DNA of 64,000 nt from CAYSGL01 sp964520985 (lineage in GTDB: Bacteria; Pseudomonadota; Alphaproteobacteria; Micavibrionales; Micavibrionaceae): NCBI GenBank assembly GCA_964520985.1, contig CAZFPB010000001.1:1426001-1490000 (forward strand). The letters are read 5' to 3'. The notes under the pieces are model-generated. The model was not told the DNA's origin. It saw only the letters and a program-made list of their open reading frames with translations, and did not search any database. The position numbers and the translations under genes were made by a program. Of this stretch, positions 19,622 to 28,731 are shown in pieces; position 1 is the stretch's first letter, and the number at the start of each line of letters is the position of its first letter.

Positions 19622-21205
19622 TTAGAAAGACAGGCGCTTGGCTGTCTTGATCTGAGGCAGATTGGCAATCTCGGTAAAGAGAGCGTCCGACAGCGGCCCG
19701 TCCAGCGAGACCAGACAGATCGCCTGACCGCCCGCATCCTGACGGCCCAGACGGAAGTCGGCGATGTTCTGGCCATTGCTAGCCAGAATAGTCCCAAGAC
19801 CGCCAATCAGGCCCGGCTTGTCATCGTTGCGGATGAACAGCATGTCGCTGGCCAGCGCGGCTTCGATCGGCACGCCTTCCACATTGACGATGCGCGGCTC
19901 GCGACCCGTAAAGAGCGTTCCCGAAATCGAACGCGTGCGCGCATCTGTTTCAACCGTCACGGTAATCAGCGTGCGGTGCTCTTTATTGGTGGCGGAGCGG
20001 CTTTCCGAAATCTGAATACCGCGGCTTTCGGCAATCGTCATGGCGTTGACCATGTTGACCGTGTCCATCTGCGGTTTCAGCAGGTTGGCGACCACCGCCT
20101 GTACCAGCGGCTTCACATTCAGGTCGGTCACGGTGCCTTCGAACGAAATGCTGATTTTCTGAATCGCGTTCTCGGTAATTTGCCCCGCGAAGCTGCCGAG
20201 CTGTTCGGCAAGCTTCATGTAGTATTTCAGACGCGGCGCATCTTCTGCCGAAATCGATGGCATGTTGAGCGCGTTGGTGATGGCGCCCGAGGTCAGATAA
20301 TCTGCCATCTGTTCTGCGACCTGAATGGCGACGTTAACCTGCGCTTCATCCGTGCTCGCACCAAGGTGCGGCGTGCAGATCAGTTTCTCATGACCGAAGA
20401 GCGGGTTTTCTTTGGCTGGTTCGACATCGAATACATCGAGCGCCGCGCCGGCAACTTTACCGCTATCCAGCGCTTCTTTCAGATCAGCTTCCGCAATGAG
20501 ACCGCCACGCGCGCAGTTGATAATGCGCACGCCATCTTTCATCTTGGCGATCGACTCTTTGTTGATGATGTTCTTTGTTTTCTCGTTCTTCGGCACGTGC
20601 AGCGTGATGAAATCCGATTTGGCGAACAATGTGTCGAGATCGACTTTGGTGACGCCCAGTTCAACCGCGCGCTCATCCGTCAAATAAGGATCGAACGCAA
20701 TCACGTTCATCTTCAGACCAATCGCGCGGTCGGCGGCGATGGAACCGATGTTACCGCATCCGATTACACCGAGCGTTTTGTTATAGAGCTCAACACCCAT
20801 GAATTTATTTTTTTCCCACTTGCCGGCATGTGTGGACGCGCTGGCTTGCGGGATATCGCGCGCGAGGGCGAACATCATCGCAATGGCGTGTTCGGCGGTG
20901 GTGATGGAGTTACCAAACGGCGTGTTCATGACAATCACACCGCGGTTGGTGGATTCCTTGACATCGACATTGTCGACACCGATCCCGGCGCGGCCGATAA
21001 CTTTCAGATTTTTCGCGGCGGCCAGTACGGCAGGCGTCACGGTGGTGCTTGATCTGATAGCCAGACCTTCATAGTCACCGATAATTTTTATGAGCTCTTC
21101 TTCGGAAAGGCCGGTGATGGTATCGACGGCACAGCCTTTTTTTTCAAATATCTCCGCGGCTAACGGATTCATCTTGTCGGATATTAGGACTTTAGGTTTC
21201 GACAT
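19622..21205 (-). CDS. serA: D-3-phosphoglycerate dehydrogenase
   Basis: Catalyses the first committed step of serine synthesis, oxidising 3-phosphoglycerate to 3-phosphohydroxypyruvate with NAD+. The 527-residue length fits the long SerA form with an intervening domain and a C-terminal ACT domain. Visible landmarks are the Rossmann motif GCGNIG (149-154), the catalytic Arg in NCARGG (R233), Glu in DVEP (E262) and the His of TPHLGAST (H280). The last ~75 residues look like an ACT domain, usually the site of serine feedback control. The ATG at 21205 is preferred over a TTG two codons upstream because AGGAG sits six bases before it. It is the last gene of a serC / DUF2384-like / serA group and is followed by a strong terminator. 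Confidence 0.96.
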   Translation of the reverse strand: MSKPKVLISDKMNPLAAEIFEKKGCAVDTITGLSEEELIKIIGDYEGLAIRSSTTVTPAVLAAAKNLKVIGRAGIGVDNVDVKESTNRGVIVMNTPFGNSITTAEHAIAMMFALARDIPQASASTHAGKWEKNKFMGVELYNKTLGVIGCGNIGSIAADRAIGLKMNVIAFDPYLTDERAVELGVTKVDLDTLFAKSDFITLHVPKNEKTKNIINKESIAKMKDGVRIINCARGGLIAEADLKEALDSGKVAGAALDVFDVEPAKENPLFGHEKLICTPHLGASTDEAQVNVAIQVAEQMADYLTSGAITNALNMPSISAEDAPRLKYYMKLAEQLGSFAGQITENAIQKISISFEGTVTDLNVKPLVQAVVANLLKPQMDTVNMVNAMTIAESRGIQISESRSATNKEHRTLITVTVETDARTRSISGTLFTGREPRIVNVEGVPIEAALASDMLFIRNDDKPGLIGGLGTILASNGQNIADFRLGRQDAGGQAICLVSLDGPLSDALFTEIANLPQIKTAKRLSF

Positions 21206-21281
21206 TTTCAACTCCTGATTTTGTCTTGTTCGGGAAAACAGACGTTCTGAATAGCAGGAGTCAGAAGAAGACGCAAAAGAT

Positions 21282-21584
21282 TTAACTTACGAACGGAGAA
21301 TGGCGCGCTGCCAGATACTCCACTACCTTTTCCAAACCTCTCTTTTTGGTCGTGATAAGAGATAAAGGAGCACGACCTTTCAACGCGTCATTTTCTGCCT
21401 TCAACCAGGCCAGCTTGGCGCTTGGCGTCGCGCAAAACGTATCCAGACGGCGATTCATATTTAAAAACAGAACAATATGGGCGGGCGTTTTAGTTACTGC
21501 TTCTTTCTGTTCCGCAGAAAGCTCCCATAGCTCAGCCAAAGCGCTAGCCGCTTTATTCAAAACAGCTCTTTGAGAATCGAGCAT
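21282..21584 (-). CDS. Small DUF2384 (MbcA/ParS/Xre antitoxin-like) protein
   Basis: A 100-residue protein whose ATG (21584) begins two bases after the serC stop codon, so it is almost certainly co-translated with serC. The C-terminal part, with the pattern AWLKAENDALKGRAPLSLI followed by a Gly and VVEYL, resembles the DUF2384 domain of MbcA/ParS/Xre-type antitoxins. The N-terminal part is helical. No RES-type toxin gene is adjacent; serA follows 76 bp downstream. An orphan DNA-binding or regulatory protein tied to serine genes is one reading, a decayed toxin-antitoxin remnant another. The family assignment is by pattern only. Confidence 0.72.
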   Translation of the reverse strand: MLDSQRAVLNKAASALAELWELSAEQKEAVTKTPAHIVLFLNMNRRLDTFCATPSAKLAWLKAENDALKGRAPLSLITTKKRGLEKVVEYLAARHSPFVS

Positions 21585-21586
21585 TA

Positions 21587-22756
21587 TTACGCCGCCTGTT
21601 TTAAGTCCTGAGCGACGCTTTCCGCAAAAGCCCAGTCGAGCCATGGCGTCAGCGCCGTGATATCGGATGTTTCAATCGTGGCGCCGCCCCAGATGCGCAG
21701 GCCCGGAGGCGCGTCGCGGTAGGAGGCGATGTCATAGGCAGCCCCTTCTTTTTCGAGACGCTTGGTCATGGCTTTGACGAATGTCTGCTGATCATCATCG
21801 GAGAGACCCGCGATTTTCGGATCGACGATCTTCAAGCAGATCGATGTGGTCGAGCGGATCGCCGCATCATCGGCCAAGAAATCAACCCAGTCGGTTTTGG
21901 CGACCCAGTCGGCGAGCGCCTTGAAGTTATCGCCGCTGCGTTTCACCGTGGCGGTGACGCCGCCGATCGATTGCACCCATTTCAGCGCATCGAGGCAGTC
22001 TTCCACCGCGAGCATGGAGGGCGTGTTGATGGTTTCGCCGACGAAGATACCGGCGGACAGTTTGCCCTTCGCCGTCATGCGGAAAATTTTCGGCAAGGGA
22101 CGGTCCGGCGTGTAGGTCTCTAAGCGCGCGATGGCGCGTGGGGACAATACCAGCATGCCGTGGCCGCCTTCGCTGCCCAGTACCTTCTGCCAGCTCCACG
22201 TTGTCACATCGAGCTTGTCCCATGGCATGTCATAGGCGAAGACAGCCGAGGTCGCATCGCAGATGGTCAAGCCCTGACGATCGGACTTGATCCACTCGCC
22301 ATTCGGCACGCGCACGCCAGAGGTCGTGCCGTTCCAGGTAAAGACAACGTCATTGTCGAAATTGACGGACGCGAGATCGACGATCTTGCCGTAGTCGGCG
22401 GTTTTGATCGTGGCGTTTGCCAGTTTCAACTGATCCGAGACATCCTTGCACCAGTCCTTGCCGAAGGCTTCCCAGCCCAGCATATCGACACCGCGCGCGC
22501 CGAGCATCGACCACAGCGCCATTTCGACCGCGCCCGTATCGGACGCCGGCACGATCCCGCAAACATAGTCATCAGGAATACCCAGAATTTGTTTATGCAG
22601 GTCGATGACTTCTTTCAGTTTCGCCTTGCCGCCTGCCGCGCGGTGTGAGCGCCCTAAGAACGCATCGTTCAGTGCATCGACGCTCCAGCCGGGGCGCTTG
22701 GCACAGGGGCCGGACGAAAAATTCGGGTTTTGCGGTTTGGTGGCGGGTTTGGTCAT
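21587..22756 (-). CDS. serC: Phosphoserine aminotransferase
   Basis: PLP enzyme converting 3-phosphohydroxypyruvate to phosphoserine. The same enzyme (PdxF) acts on 3-hydroxy-4-phosphohydroxythreonine in DXP-dependent vitamin B6 synthesis, which matches the divergent pdxJ next door. The 389 residues are typical of the alphaproteobacterial form. The N-terminus has [13 protein letters not shown], and the Schiff-base Lys is in [14 protein letters not shown] (K191). The frame extends further upstream, but the ATG at 22756 is preceded by AGGAGAT at good spacing and begins with the family's usual MTKPA. It heads the serC / DUF2384-like / serA transcription unit. Confidence 0.96.
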   Translation of the reverse strand: MTKPATKPQNPNFSSGPCAKRPGWSVDALNDAFLGRSHRAAGGKAKLKEVIDLHKQILGIPDDYVCGIVPASDTGAVEMALWSMLGARGVDMLGWEAFGKDWCKDVSDQLKLANATIKTADYGKIVDLASVNFDNDVVFTWNGTTSGVRVPNGEWIKSDRQGLTICDATSAVFAYDMPWDKLDVTTWSWQKVLGSEGGHGMLVLSPRAIARLETYTPDRPLPKIFRMTAKGKLSAGIFVGETINTPSMLAVEDCLDALKWVQSIGGVTATVKRSGDNFKALADWVAKTDWVDFLADDAAIRSTTSICLKIVDPKIAGLSDDDQQTFVKAMTKRLEKEGAAYDIASYRDAPPGLRIWGGATIETSDITALTPWLDWAFAESVAQDLKQAA

Positions 22757-22834
22757 CGACAAATCTCCTAAAGGGGCAGACTTCATCCGTAGAAAATTCT
22801 GGTGAAACTGTCCAGCCTTATTATAGTAAGGGGC

Positions 22835-23578
22835 ATGACCAGACTGTCCGTGAATTTGAATAAAGTCGCCCTTTTGCGCAACCAGCGCGATATTGGCTAC
22901 CCGTCCGTCATCGATACCGCGCGGATCGTGCTGGAATCCGGCGCCCATGGCATCACCGTGCATCCCCGCCCCGACCAGCGCCATATCCGCAAAACGGACA
23001 TCGCCGAGATAGCGGCCTTTTTAAAAGACCGGGATAACAAATCGGCGGAATTTAATATTGAAGGGTTTCCTGACCCGGAATTTTTAACGCTGGTTACCAC
23101 GAATGCCTGTGATCAGGTCACGCTGGTGCCCGACGCGCCGGACCAGAAAACCTCAGACCATGGCTGGAACATTCCGGCGAAAAAGGATGTGTTGAGCGGC
23201 GCGGTTGCGCGCCTGAAGGATGCGGGTCGGCGTGTGTCTTTGTTCATCGATCCCGACCCGGCGATGGTTGAGGCGGCCGCCGAGATCGGCGCAGACCGGG
23301 TTGAGCTGTATACGGGTCCTTATGCCACGAAGGCGATACCACTTGAGGCCTACATTAAAACGGCCAAAGCCGCGTACGATCTGCGCCTTGGTGTGAACGC
23401 CGGCCATGATCTCAATCTCGATAACCTTGCCGCCTTCATTGCCGGCATTCCCGATTGCGCCGAAGTCTCGATCGGGCATGCGATTACATCCGATGCCCTG
23501 CTCTATGGCTGGCGCGGCGCGATTGCGGCTTATCTCACCGCCATCGAATACGGTCACAAGAAAGCGAACGCCGCCTGA
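22835..23578 (+). CDS. pdxJ: Pyridoxine 5'-phosphate synthase
   Basis: Condenses 1-deoxy-D-xylulose 5-phosphate with 3-amino-2-oxopropyl phosphate to pyridoxine 5'-phosphate, the final ring-closing step of the DXP-dependent B6 pathway. The 247-residue TIM-barrel length and the motifs [11 protein letters not shown] (6-16) and [11 protein letters not shown] (41-51) are diagnostic. The ATG at 22835 fits the family; AAGGGG lies almost against it and a TATAGT hexamer ends seven bases before it, so a very short or absent leader is possible. The stop codon overlaps the serB start (TGATG), giving translational coupling. Divergent from serC. Confidence 0.95.
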   Translation: MTRLSVNLNKVALLRNQRDIGYPSVIDTARIVLESGAHGITVHPRPDQRHIRKTDIAEIAAFLKDRDNKSAEFNIEGFPDPEFLTLVTTNACDQVTLVPDAPDQKTSDHGWNIPAKKDVLSGAVARLKDAGRRVSLFIDPDPAMVEAAAEIGADRVELYTGPYATKAIPLEAYIKTAKAAYDLRLGVNAGHDLNLDNLAAFIAGIPDCAEVSIGHAITSDALLYGWRGAIAAYLTAIEYGHKKANAA

Positions 23579-24435
23579 TGACCTACACGCTCACCCTCTT
23601 CGCCTCCGACATGGATATCACGCCCGGGCATCTGGAAAAGCTCGAAGCGTTTTGTGAAACGCATGGCCTTCTGATCACAGGAAAGCCTGTGTGGCTGGAA
23701 GAGCACCGCGTGGCAAGATTGCCAATCGATCAGCTCTTGAACATGAAACAGATGATCGAGTTGCGCGCAATATTTGGAGCCGCGCGGATGGATGTATTCT
23801 GCACGCCGCAGCGCGATAGACCCTATAAACTGCTCATCGCAGACATGGACGCGACGATGGTGGAAGGGGAAACGCTCGACGAACTCGCCGCGCATGCCGG
23901 TATCGGTGAACAGATCGCGGCCATAACCACCCGCGCCATGAATGGAGAACTGGATTTTGAGGCAGCCTTACGTGAACGGGTTGGGTTGCTCAAAGGGCTG
24001 GAAGAAAGCGCCCTGCACGAAACGCTGGCCAGAACGGTTTTGATGCCGGGCGCCAAAGAATTCATCCAGTCACTGAAAGCACAGGGCGCAACCTGCGTCC
24101 TCGTCTCCGGCGGCTTTACTTTTTTCACGAACGCCATCGCGCAGCAACTGGGCTTTGACTACAACCACGGCAATACGCTCATCATCGAGAAGGGGAAACT
24201 GACCGGCGATGTCGGGACGCCTATTCTGGGCAAGGAAGCGAAACTCGCTTACCTGAAATCCTACACGCAAAAACTCGGCATCGATCTGGCCGATACGATT
24301 GCGATTGGTGACGGGGCCAATGATTTACCGATGTTGCAGGCGGCAGGGCTTGGCATCGGGTTTCAACCCAAACAGCTGGTGCGCGAGAGTGTGTTGAATA
24401 TTACGCAGGCCTTACGCGCGGCCCTAAGCCTGTAG
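23578..24435 (+). CDS. serB: Phosphoserine phosphatase
   Basis: HAD-superfamily enzyme that dephosphorylates phosphoserine to serine, the last step of the pathway. 285 residues: an N-terminal regulatory-like part (~1-80), then the HAD core with DMDATMVEGE (89-98; nucleophile D89, acid/base D91), the SGGFTFF motif II and GDGANDLPML motif IV. The start overlaps the pdxJ stop by one base. The 3' end overlaps the convergent gene at 24401-25150 by 35 bp. With serA and serC next door, the window holds the full phosphorylated serine pathway. Confidence 0.95.
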   Translation: MTYTLTLFASDMDITPGHLEKLEAFCETHGLLITGKPVWLEEHRVARLPIDQLLNMKQMIELRAIFGAARMDVFCTPQRDRPYKLLIADMDATMVEGETLDELAAHAGIGEQIAAITTRAMNGELDFEAALRERVGLLKGLEESALHETLARTVLMPGAKEFIQSLKAQGATCVLVSGGFTFFTNAIAQQLGFDYNHGNTLIIEKGKLTGDVGTPILGKEAKLAYLKSYTQKLGIDLADTIAIGDGANDLPMLQAAGLGIGFQPKQLVRESVLNITQALRAALSL

Positions 24436-25150
24436 ATTGCACAGCAAAATCTGAGCCATTTTCAATCACAATAGACGCAATCTGCTCCGGTTTTACAATA
24501 CGATTATGACCGCCCAGACGCTTATTTAAATCCTGCGTATGCTTACTCCCTGCTATAATCACGCCCGATAAAGGCGCGCGACTTATACGGCGGGCCATCT
24601 CTTCATGAAACGCGTGGCTAAATCTTTCTTGCCTGAATTTATCATGCGCGAAAATATTAAGCGGCGTGAGCGGCAATGTCATTTTCAGCATCTTCTCAAG
24701 GCTCCATGGATCGACACACGTAACGTGAATCCCATATTTTCTGGCTTTCGCTTGCGTTTCCAAGACGGTATCCGCCAGAAAAATGAAGCGGTTAGCCGTA
24801 GCCTGCCATCTATTTTGGTCTTTCAGGCCAGCATCTTTGCAATATTTTGTGATGTGATTGGTGACATTCTCAATCCCTCCCCTCATCAGGAGCGGAAGAT
24901 CGTGGCAAATTTCCAAGGCGATAGAGCGATAACCCTGACGCGCCATCGCACTGAGACGCGCCTCACTGTTAAACATCGCCATATGTTTTTCTGAACCCAG
25001 CCGATTGGAATGCACGGCATCAGATATAATAAGGTAATCGTGCTTGGCTTTAGGCGCTGCTTGCGTTTCTTTTAGCATTAGGGAAGTCATAACAACAGAA
25101 CCCGCCCCCATAAGAAAAGCCCGGCGATTAATATCGGTCAGATCAGACAT
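24401..25150 (-). CDS. Exported protein with Tat-type signal, possibly ChaN/TraB-like fold
   Basis: A 249-residue protein starting at the ATG at 25150, preceded by AAGGGGGG. The N-terminus has a twin-arginine pattern, with NRRAFLMGAG and a hydrophobic stretch ending near TQAAP (~residue 32), so Tat export to the periplasm is likely. The mature part contains DYLIISDAVHSN and IALEICHDLPLLM, reminiscent of ChaN/TraB-like proteins, which often bind haem or metal; this is a weak resemblance and no function is claimed. The 3' end overlaps serB by 35 bp on the opposite strand. Confidence 0.7.
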   Translation of the reverse strand: MSDLTDINRRAFLMGAGSVVMTSLMLKETQAAPKAKHDYLIISDAVHSNRLGSEKHMAMFNSEARLSAMARQGYRSIALEICHDLPLLMRGGIENVTNHITKYCKDAGLKDQNRWQATANRFIFLADTVLETQAKARKYGIHVTCVDPWSLEKMLKMTLPLTPLNIFAHDKFRQERFSHAFHEEMARRISRAPLSGVIIAGSKHTQDLNKRLGGHNRIVKPEQIASIVIENGSDFAVQSTGLGPRVRPA

Positions 25151-25216
25151 AAGGCCCCCCTTAGAATTCCATAACACAATAACGTGCGGTCCTCGGGCCG
25201 TCAATCCCGAATGTCT

Positions 25217-25246
25217 TTGCGAAATGTTAACCATTTTCGCTAGAAT
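25217..25246 (+). promoter_or_regulatory. Candidate promoter of the ClpB-D1-like ATPase gene
   Basis: TTGCGA and TAGAAT are separated by 18 bp and lie just upstream of the ATG at 25265. The spacer and flanks form an imperfect dyad (GCGAAA ... TTTCGC), which could be an operator. Confidence 0.42.
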
Positions 25247-25264
25247 GGAGGGGTAAGGATACGC

Positions 25265-26233
25265 ATGGCTAAAAAACACAATTTCCTCGTACCGCAGGAT
25301 GAGCTGGATGATCTGCTCACCCGCTATTGCCGCAACTACACCAAACTGGCGCAAGAAGGCCGGTTTGACCCGATTGTCGGCCGCGATCAGGAAATCGACC
25401 AGGTCATGCTGATCCTGCTCCAGCGCAACCGCAAGAACGCCTGTATGCTGGCCCCGGCCGGGGTCGGGAAAACCGCGCTGGTCGCCGGTCTGGCGCAAGC
25501 CATCGTCGCGGGCCGCGTGCCCAATTATTTAAAAAATGCGCAAGTTCTTGAACTCGATATGCCGGCCATGGCCGCCGGCACGAATTCGCCCGGTGAATTT
25601 CAGGCGCGCTTTATCCCGATCTGCAAAGGTCTGGCCGAGCGCTACCACCATCCGGAACTGCCGCGCTACATCATGTTCATCGACGAGATTCACACGATCA
25701 TGCCGAGTGTGACGGGATCGGCCTATGCCGGTCTATCCGAAGTGATGAAGCCATATATGACGGTGGGCGACCTGCACATTCTGGGCGCGACGACGCTCGA
25801 TGAATTCCGGATGTACGTCGCGGTCGATCCCGCGCTCGATCGCCGATTCCAGAAAGTGCATTTGAAAATGCCGACCGCCGAAGAAACGGTTCAAATTCTC
25901 AAAGGCGTACGCCCGAATTACGAGCGCCACCACCAGATGACCATTTCCGATGAGTGCATCGAGGAAGTCGTCAAGCTGACCGAAGAACATATGCGCAAAC
26001 GCACGCAGCCGGATAAATCGATCATCACCATGGATGGCGCGTGCGCGTGGCAGAACATGTTCCGCTCGGCCAACCGCGACCTGACCAAGGAAGCCATTTA
26101 TATGATGGTCGCCAAGGAAACCGGCCTGAACCCCGGCGCGCTGACCGACGACAAGCTCGATAAAACCATGGTCTTTGAAGCGGGCAACATGACCGCCGAT
26201 ATCGGCGCCAAGAATTTTCAGGATAAGGGCTGA
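25265..26233 (+). CDS. Stand-alone ClpA/ClpB D1-like AAA+ ATPase
   Basis: A 322-residue protein made of a single AAA+ module resembling the first ATPase domain of ClpB/ClpA. It shows DPIVGRDQEI (35-44), Walker A APAGVGKT (63-70), Walker B IMFIDE (136-141), a sensor-1 region GATTLDEF and an arginine-finger region DPALDRRF. The N-terminal substrate domain, the middle domain and the whole D2 ring of ClpB (about 860 residues) are absent, and so is a ClpP-loop. It is too well conserved in motifs to look like a decaying fragment. A regulatory or unfoldase ATPase is plausible; no partner is visible. The stop abuts the convergent HAD gene with no gap. Confidence 0.85.
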   Translation: MAKKHNFLVPQDELDDLLTRYCRNYTKLAQEGRFDPIVGRDQEIDQVMLILLQRNRKNACMLAPAGVGKTALVAGLAQAIVAGRVPNYLKNAQVLELDMPAMAAGTNSPGEFQARFIPICKGLAERYHHPELPRYIMFIDEIHTIMPSVTGSAYAGLSEVMKPYMTVGDLHILGATTLDEFRMYVAVDPALDRRFQKVHLKMPTAEETVQILKGVRPNYERHHQMTISDECIEEVVKLTEEHMRKRTQPDKSIITMDGACAWQNMFRSANRDLTKEAIYMMVAKETGLNPGALTDDKLDKTMVFEAGNMTADIGAKNFQDKG

Positions 26234-26914
26234 TTAAGCCGCGGCCGCTTTGCGCGCCAGCATCAGGGTGCCAAGGAATTCCAGCGTGTCGGGATAAGCG
26301 TAATCAATGTGCGCCATGTCTGCAGGCGGGTTTCCATGATGAATCAGAATAGTGGTCATGCCCATTTCTTTGGGGCGGATTAAATTCTTGGCTGTGTCTT
26401 CCACCACCATCACTTTTTCCGGCGGCAGGTTGAGCAATTCCAGCCCTTTGATGAACGGCGCGGAGGAATAGGCCTTGCCTTCGAAGTTCGTGTCTTCCAG
26501 AGGAATGATGCGCGTGGGCGGGAAGAACGCTTCCATGTTCAGATGCTTGATCGTACGCTCGGCCCAGCGGCGCGAGGAATGCGTGATCAACACATGCGGC
26601 AGATCGATTTCCGCAAGCGCCATCAGGATCGCTTCGTTCTTCTCTAAAATGCTTTCATCGATCGTGTCGTGATACAGATAATGGTAATCGGAATAGGTAA
26701 TGCCATACTGCTCCACCAGAATTTTTCCGCTGTAACCGTGCTCGGCGTAGGATTTTTCAGCGGCGGCGAGCGCTTCTTCATAGGACACATTCGGCAGCAG
26801 GGTTTGCACGGTGCGCGCGGCCGCAATATTACACGCCTTCTCAAACGCCTTGTCGAAACGGTAGAGCGTGTTATCGAGATCCCAGATCAGGCCTTTGATG
26901 TGCGACAGCGCCAT
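26234..26914 (-). CDS. HAD-family pyrimidine 5'-nucleotidase-like phosphatase
   Basis: 226 residues of the HAD superfamily. Motif I is DLDNT (12-16), motif II ITHSS and motif IV VVEDTAKN. The cap region fits the PPM1/SDT1 pyrimidine 5'-nucleotidase subfamily, soluble enzymes that dephosphorylate nucleoside monophosphates; the exact substrate is inferred. The ribosome site GGAG overlaps the stop codon of the upstream SIMPL gene (5-bp gap), so the two form an operon. Confidence 0.85.
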   Translation of the reverse strand: MALSHIKGLIWDLDNTLYRFDKAFEKACNIAAARTVQTLLPNVSYEEALAAAEKSYAEHGYSGKILVEQYGITYSDYHYLYHDTIDESILEKNEAILMALAEIDLPHVLITHSSRRWAERTIKHLNMEAFFPPTRIIPLEDTNFEGKAYSSAPFIKGLELLNLPPEKVMVVEDTAKNLIRPKEMGMTTILIHHGNPPADMAHIDYAYPDTLEFLGTLMLARKAAAA

Positions 26915-26919
26915 GGTGC

Positions 26920-27681
26920 TTACTCCAGATAAAAATCAATCGTTGAAACAACCCGCACAGTTTTGTTCACCTGGTTTGGTTCGGATACCATATAGGTATC
27001 GTCCCGCGCGAGAATTTGGAAGACGCCCTGCGAGGCGCGTTTCATGCCGCCGACTTTTTCGCCGGAATCGGCCGCGAATTGCTGCGCGGATTCACGCGCA
27101 TTCTTGGTGGCATCGGCAATCATCTGCGGTTTGATATCATTCAGCTTGGTGAAGAGATAGGTCGGGCCGGTGGCATTTTGCGCCAGCACGATTCCCTGCT
27201 TCACCAGCGAGCCAATCGCTTGCGAGGCTTTGGCGATGTCTTTCACCTTGTCGGTGCGCACCATGTAGCCTTGTGTCAGAATATAACGCGCCTGTCCGAT
27301 ATCGCCCTGACGGTAGGATTGCGCCAGTAAATCCTGCACATTCACCTGTTGCAATTCGATTTCATTTTCGGTGATGCCGTGGCGTTTGAGGAAATTGATC
27401 ACCGCCTGGCCTTTTTCATCCATCGTCGCTTGCAGCGCCGCGAGATCATTCCCCGTTTCAGTATAAGAGATCGGCCACAAGGCGAGATCGGCCACAACAT
27501 CCTGCTGCGCCAAGCCTTTCACCGTCACAACGCGGTCTTGCGAATTAAACGCCACCAGACCACCCTGAATTTTCAAGCCCGCGAACGCAATCCCGCCCGC
27601 CAGAATGGCAACGGATAGAATTGCCATCAGACCGCAGCAAAAACTTTTGCCAGTCGTGCATTTCGTGTCGGGATTGTTCAT
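26920..27681 (-). CDS. SIMPL-domain (DUF541) membrane-anchored protein
   Basis: 253 residues. A hydrophobic segment at ~15-36 acts as a membrane anchor or uncleaved signal, followed by a SIMPL/DUF541 domain with VTVKGLAQQDVVADLALW near its start and the family's typical GITENEIELQQ region. The domain faces the periplasm. SIMPL proteins are linked to oxidative or envelope stress, but their biochemistry is unclear. First gene of an operon with the HAD phosphatase. A second SIMPL gene lies at 29777-30526. Confidence 0.87.
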   Translation of the reverse strand: MNNPDTKCTTGKSFCCGLMAILSVAILAGGIAFAGLKIQGGLVAFNSQDRVVTVKGLAQQDVVADLALWPISYTETGNDLAALQATMDEKGQAVINFLKRHGITENEIELQQVNVQDLLAQSYRQGDIGQARYILTQGYMVRTDKVKDIAKASQAIGSLVKQGIVLAQNATGPTYLFTKLNDIKPQMIADATKNARESAQQFAADSGEKVGGMKRASQGVFQILARDDTYMVSEPNQVNKTVRVVSTIDFYLE

Positions 27682-27750
27682 GTCGGGCTCCTGTTTATGA
27701 GTGTATCACTTTAGGCCGCGATTATGACGGAAAAATGGCCCGTGTTTTAT

Positions 27751-28731
27751 CTATTTTTGCGCAAAAATCAGTTTAAATCCGTTGGTCTGCGCCGGTATGT
27801 CGATCTTGCTGAACATCTTGCTCATCGCCGTTTCATAAGGAAGATGGCGGTTGGCAACCATATATAAGGCGCCGCCTTTTTTAAGCGCGCTCGCGGCTGT
27901 GCGAATAAACGCAAGACCAATATCGGAATCGGTCATCTTGCCCATATGGAAAGGCGGATTCATGACGATCCAGTCGAGCGGCGCGCCATTCCAGGGCACC
28001 GTTAAATCACCCCAGACACCTGTAACAGCCGCGCAGTTTTTCTGGCAGCACTCAACTGCGCGTTGATCTGCATCGATCGCGAGCAGAGAGGATGGCGTAT
28101 TGTTTTTCAAAATCTGCGCGCTGAGATAGCCGTAGCCGCAGCCGAAATCCGCGCCGTTGCCTGATAATCCCTGCGGCAGATGCTGCGCGAGTAAAGCAGA
28201 ACCAATATCGATCTTATCCCAGCCGAAAAGACCCGGCAGTGTCCAATAGGGTTGATCGCCGATTTCCACCTGCTGCATGCCGCCGCGCAAGAGCCATTCG
28301 AACGGCGTAATTGCCTGATCGTCCTTGATCGCCCAGACGACGCGGCATTTATTTTTAGACTGGCTGTAGGCCTTCAGCCCCATGTCCTTGAACCAGCTCT
28401 CAATCCGGTTGCCGTTCGCGTCATTCGCCGCGCTAGCGATCAGCAGACCGCCTTTGTCCAGCGCCTCGAACGCGCGTGCCAGTTCATATTGGGCAGCGGT
28501 CTTGTCTTTCGAAATAATCACCAGCGCGGTTTGATAAGGCGGCGTAGCGGTTTGCGGCAAAGACAGACCCTGCGCGTAGGGATAAAATGGCTGCTGGCAA
28601 TCGACGCTGTCCCATTGTTTTAACGCGGCATGGCTTTGCGCGTTGATGAAAAGCGCCCGCCCCGCCGGAGGCGGTACATCGCCCGTGGCAAAAGGATGGA
28701 AGAGTGTTTCAAGCGGCGCGCTGTGTGTCAT
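27751..28731 (-). CDS. rsmC: 16S rRNA (guanine-1207-N2) methyltransferase, RsmC-like
   Basis: 326-residue class I SAM methyltransferase with duplicated domains: a degenerate N-terminal half and a catalytic C-terminal half holding ADFGCGYGYLS (194-204, SAM site) and NPPFH (258-262, the motif of N2-guanine and N6-adenine enzymes). It modifies G1207 of 16S rRNA in well-studied relatives; the site here is inferred. The ATG at 28731 lies inside the end of the upstream sulfotransferase gene (23-bp overlap), so translational coupling is likely; a TTG further upstream is an alternative start. Confidence 0.88.
   Translation of the reverse strand: MTHSAPLETLFHPFATGDVPPPAGRALFINAQSHAALKQWDSVDCQQPFYPYAQGLSLPQTATPPYQTALVIISKDKTAAQYELARAFEALDKGGLLIASAANDANGNRIESWFKDMGLKAYSQSKNKCRVVWAIKDDQAITPFEWLLRGGMQQVEIGDQPYWTLPGLFGWDKIDIGSALLAQHLPQGLSGNGADFGCGYGYLSAQILKNNTPSSLLAIDADQRAVECCQKNCAAVTGVWGDLTVPWNGAPLDWIVMNPPFHMGKMTDSDIGLAFIRTAASALKKGGALYMVANRHLPYETAMSKMFSKIDIPAQTNGFKLIFAQK

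Noticed and set aside
19562..21052. 496-codon plus-strand frame opposite serA
   Set aside because: serA on the other strand has clear catalytic motifs and a terminator; the antisense product has no recognisable features.
22757..22984. Upstream extension of serC by 76 codons
   Set aside because: It would overlap the divergent pdxJ start, and the ATG at 22756 has a strong ribosome site and the family N-terminus.
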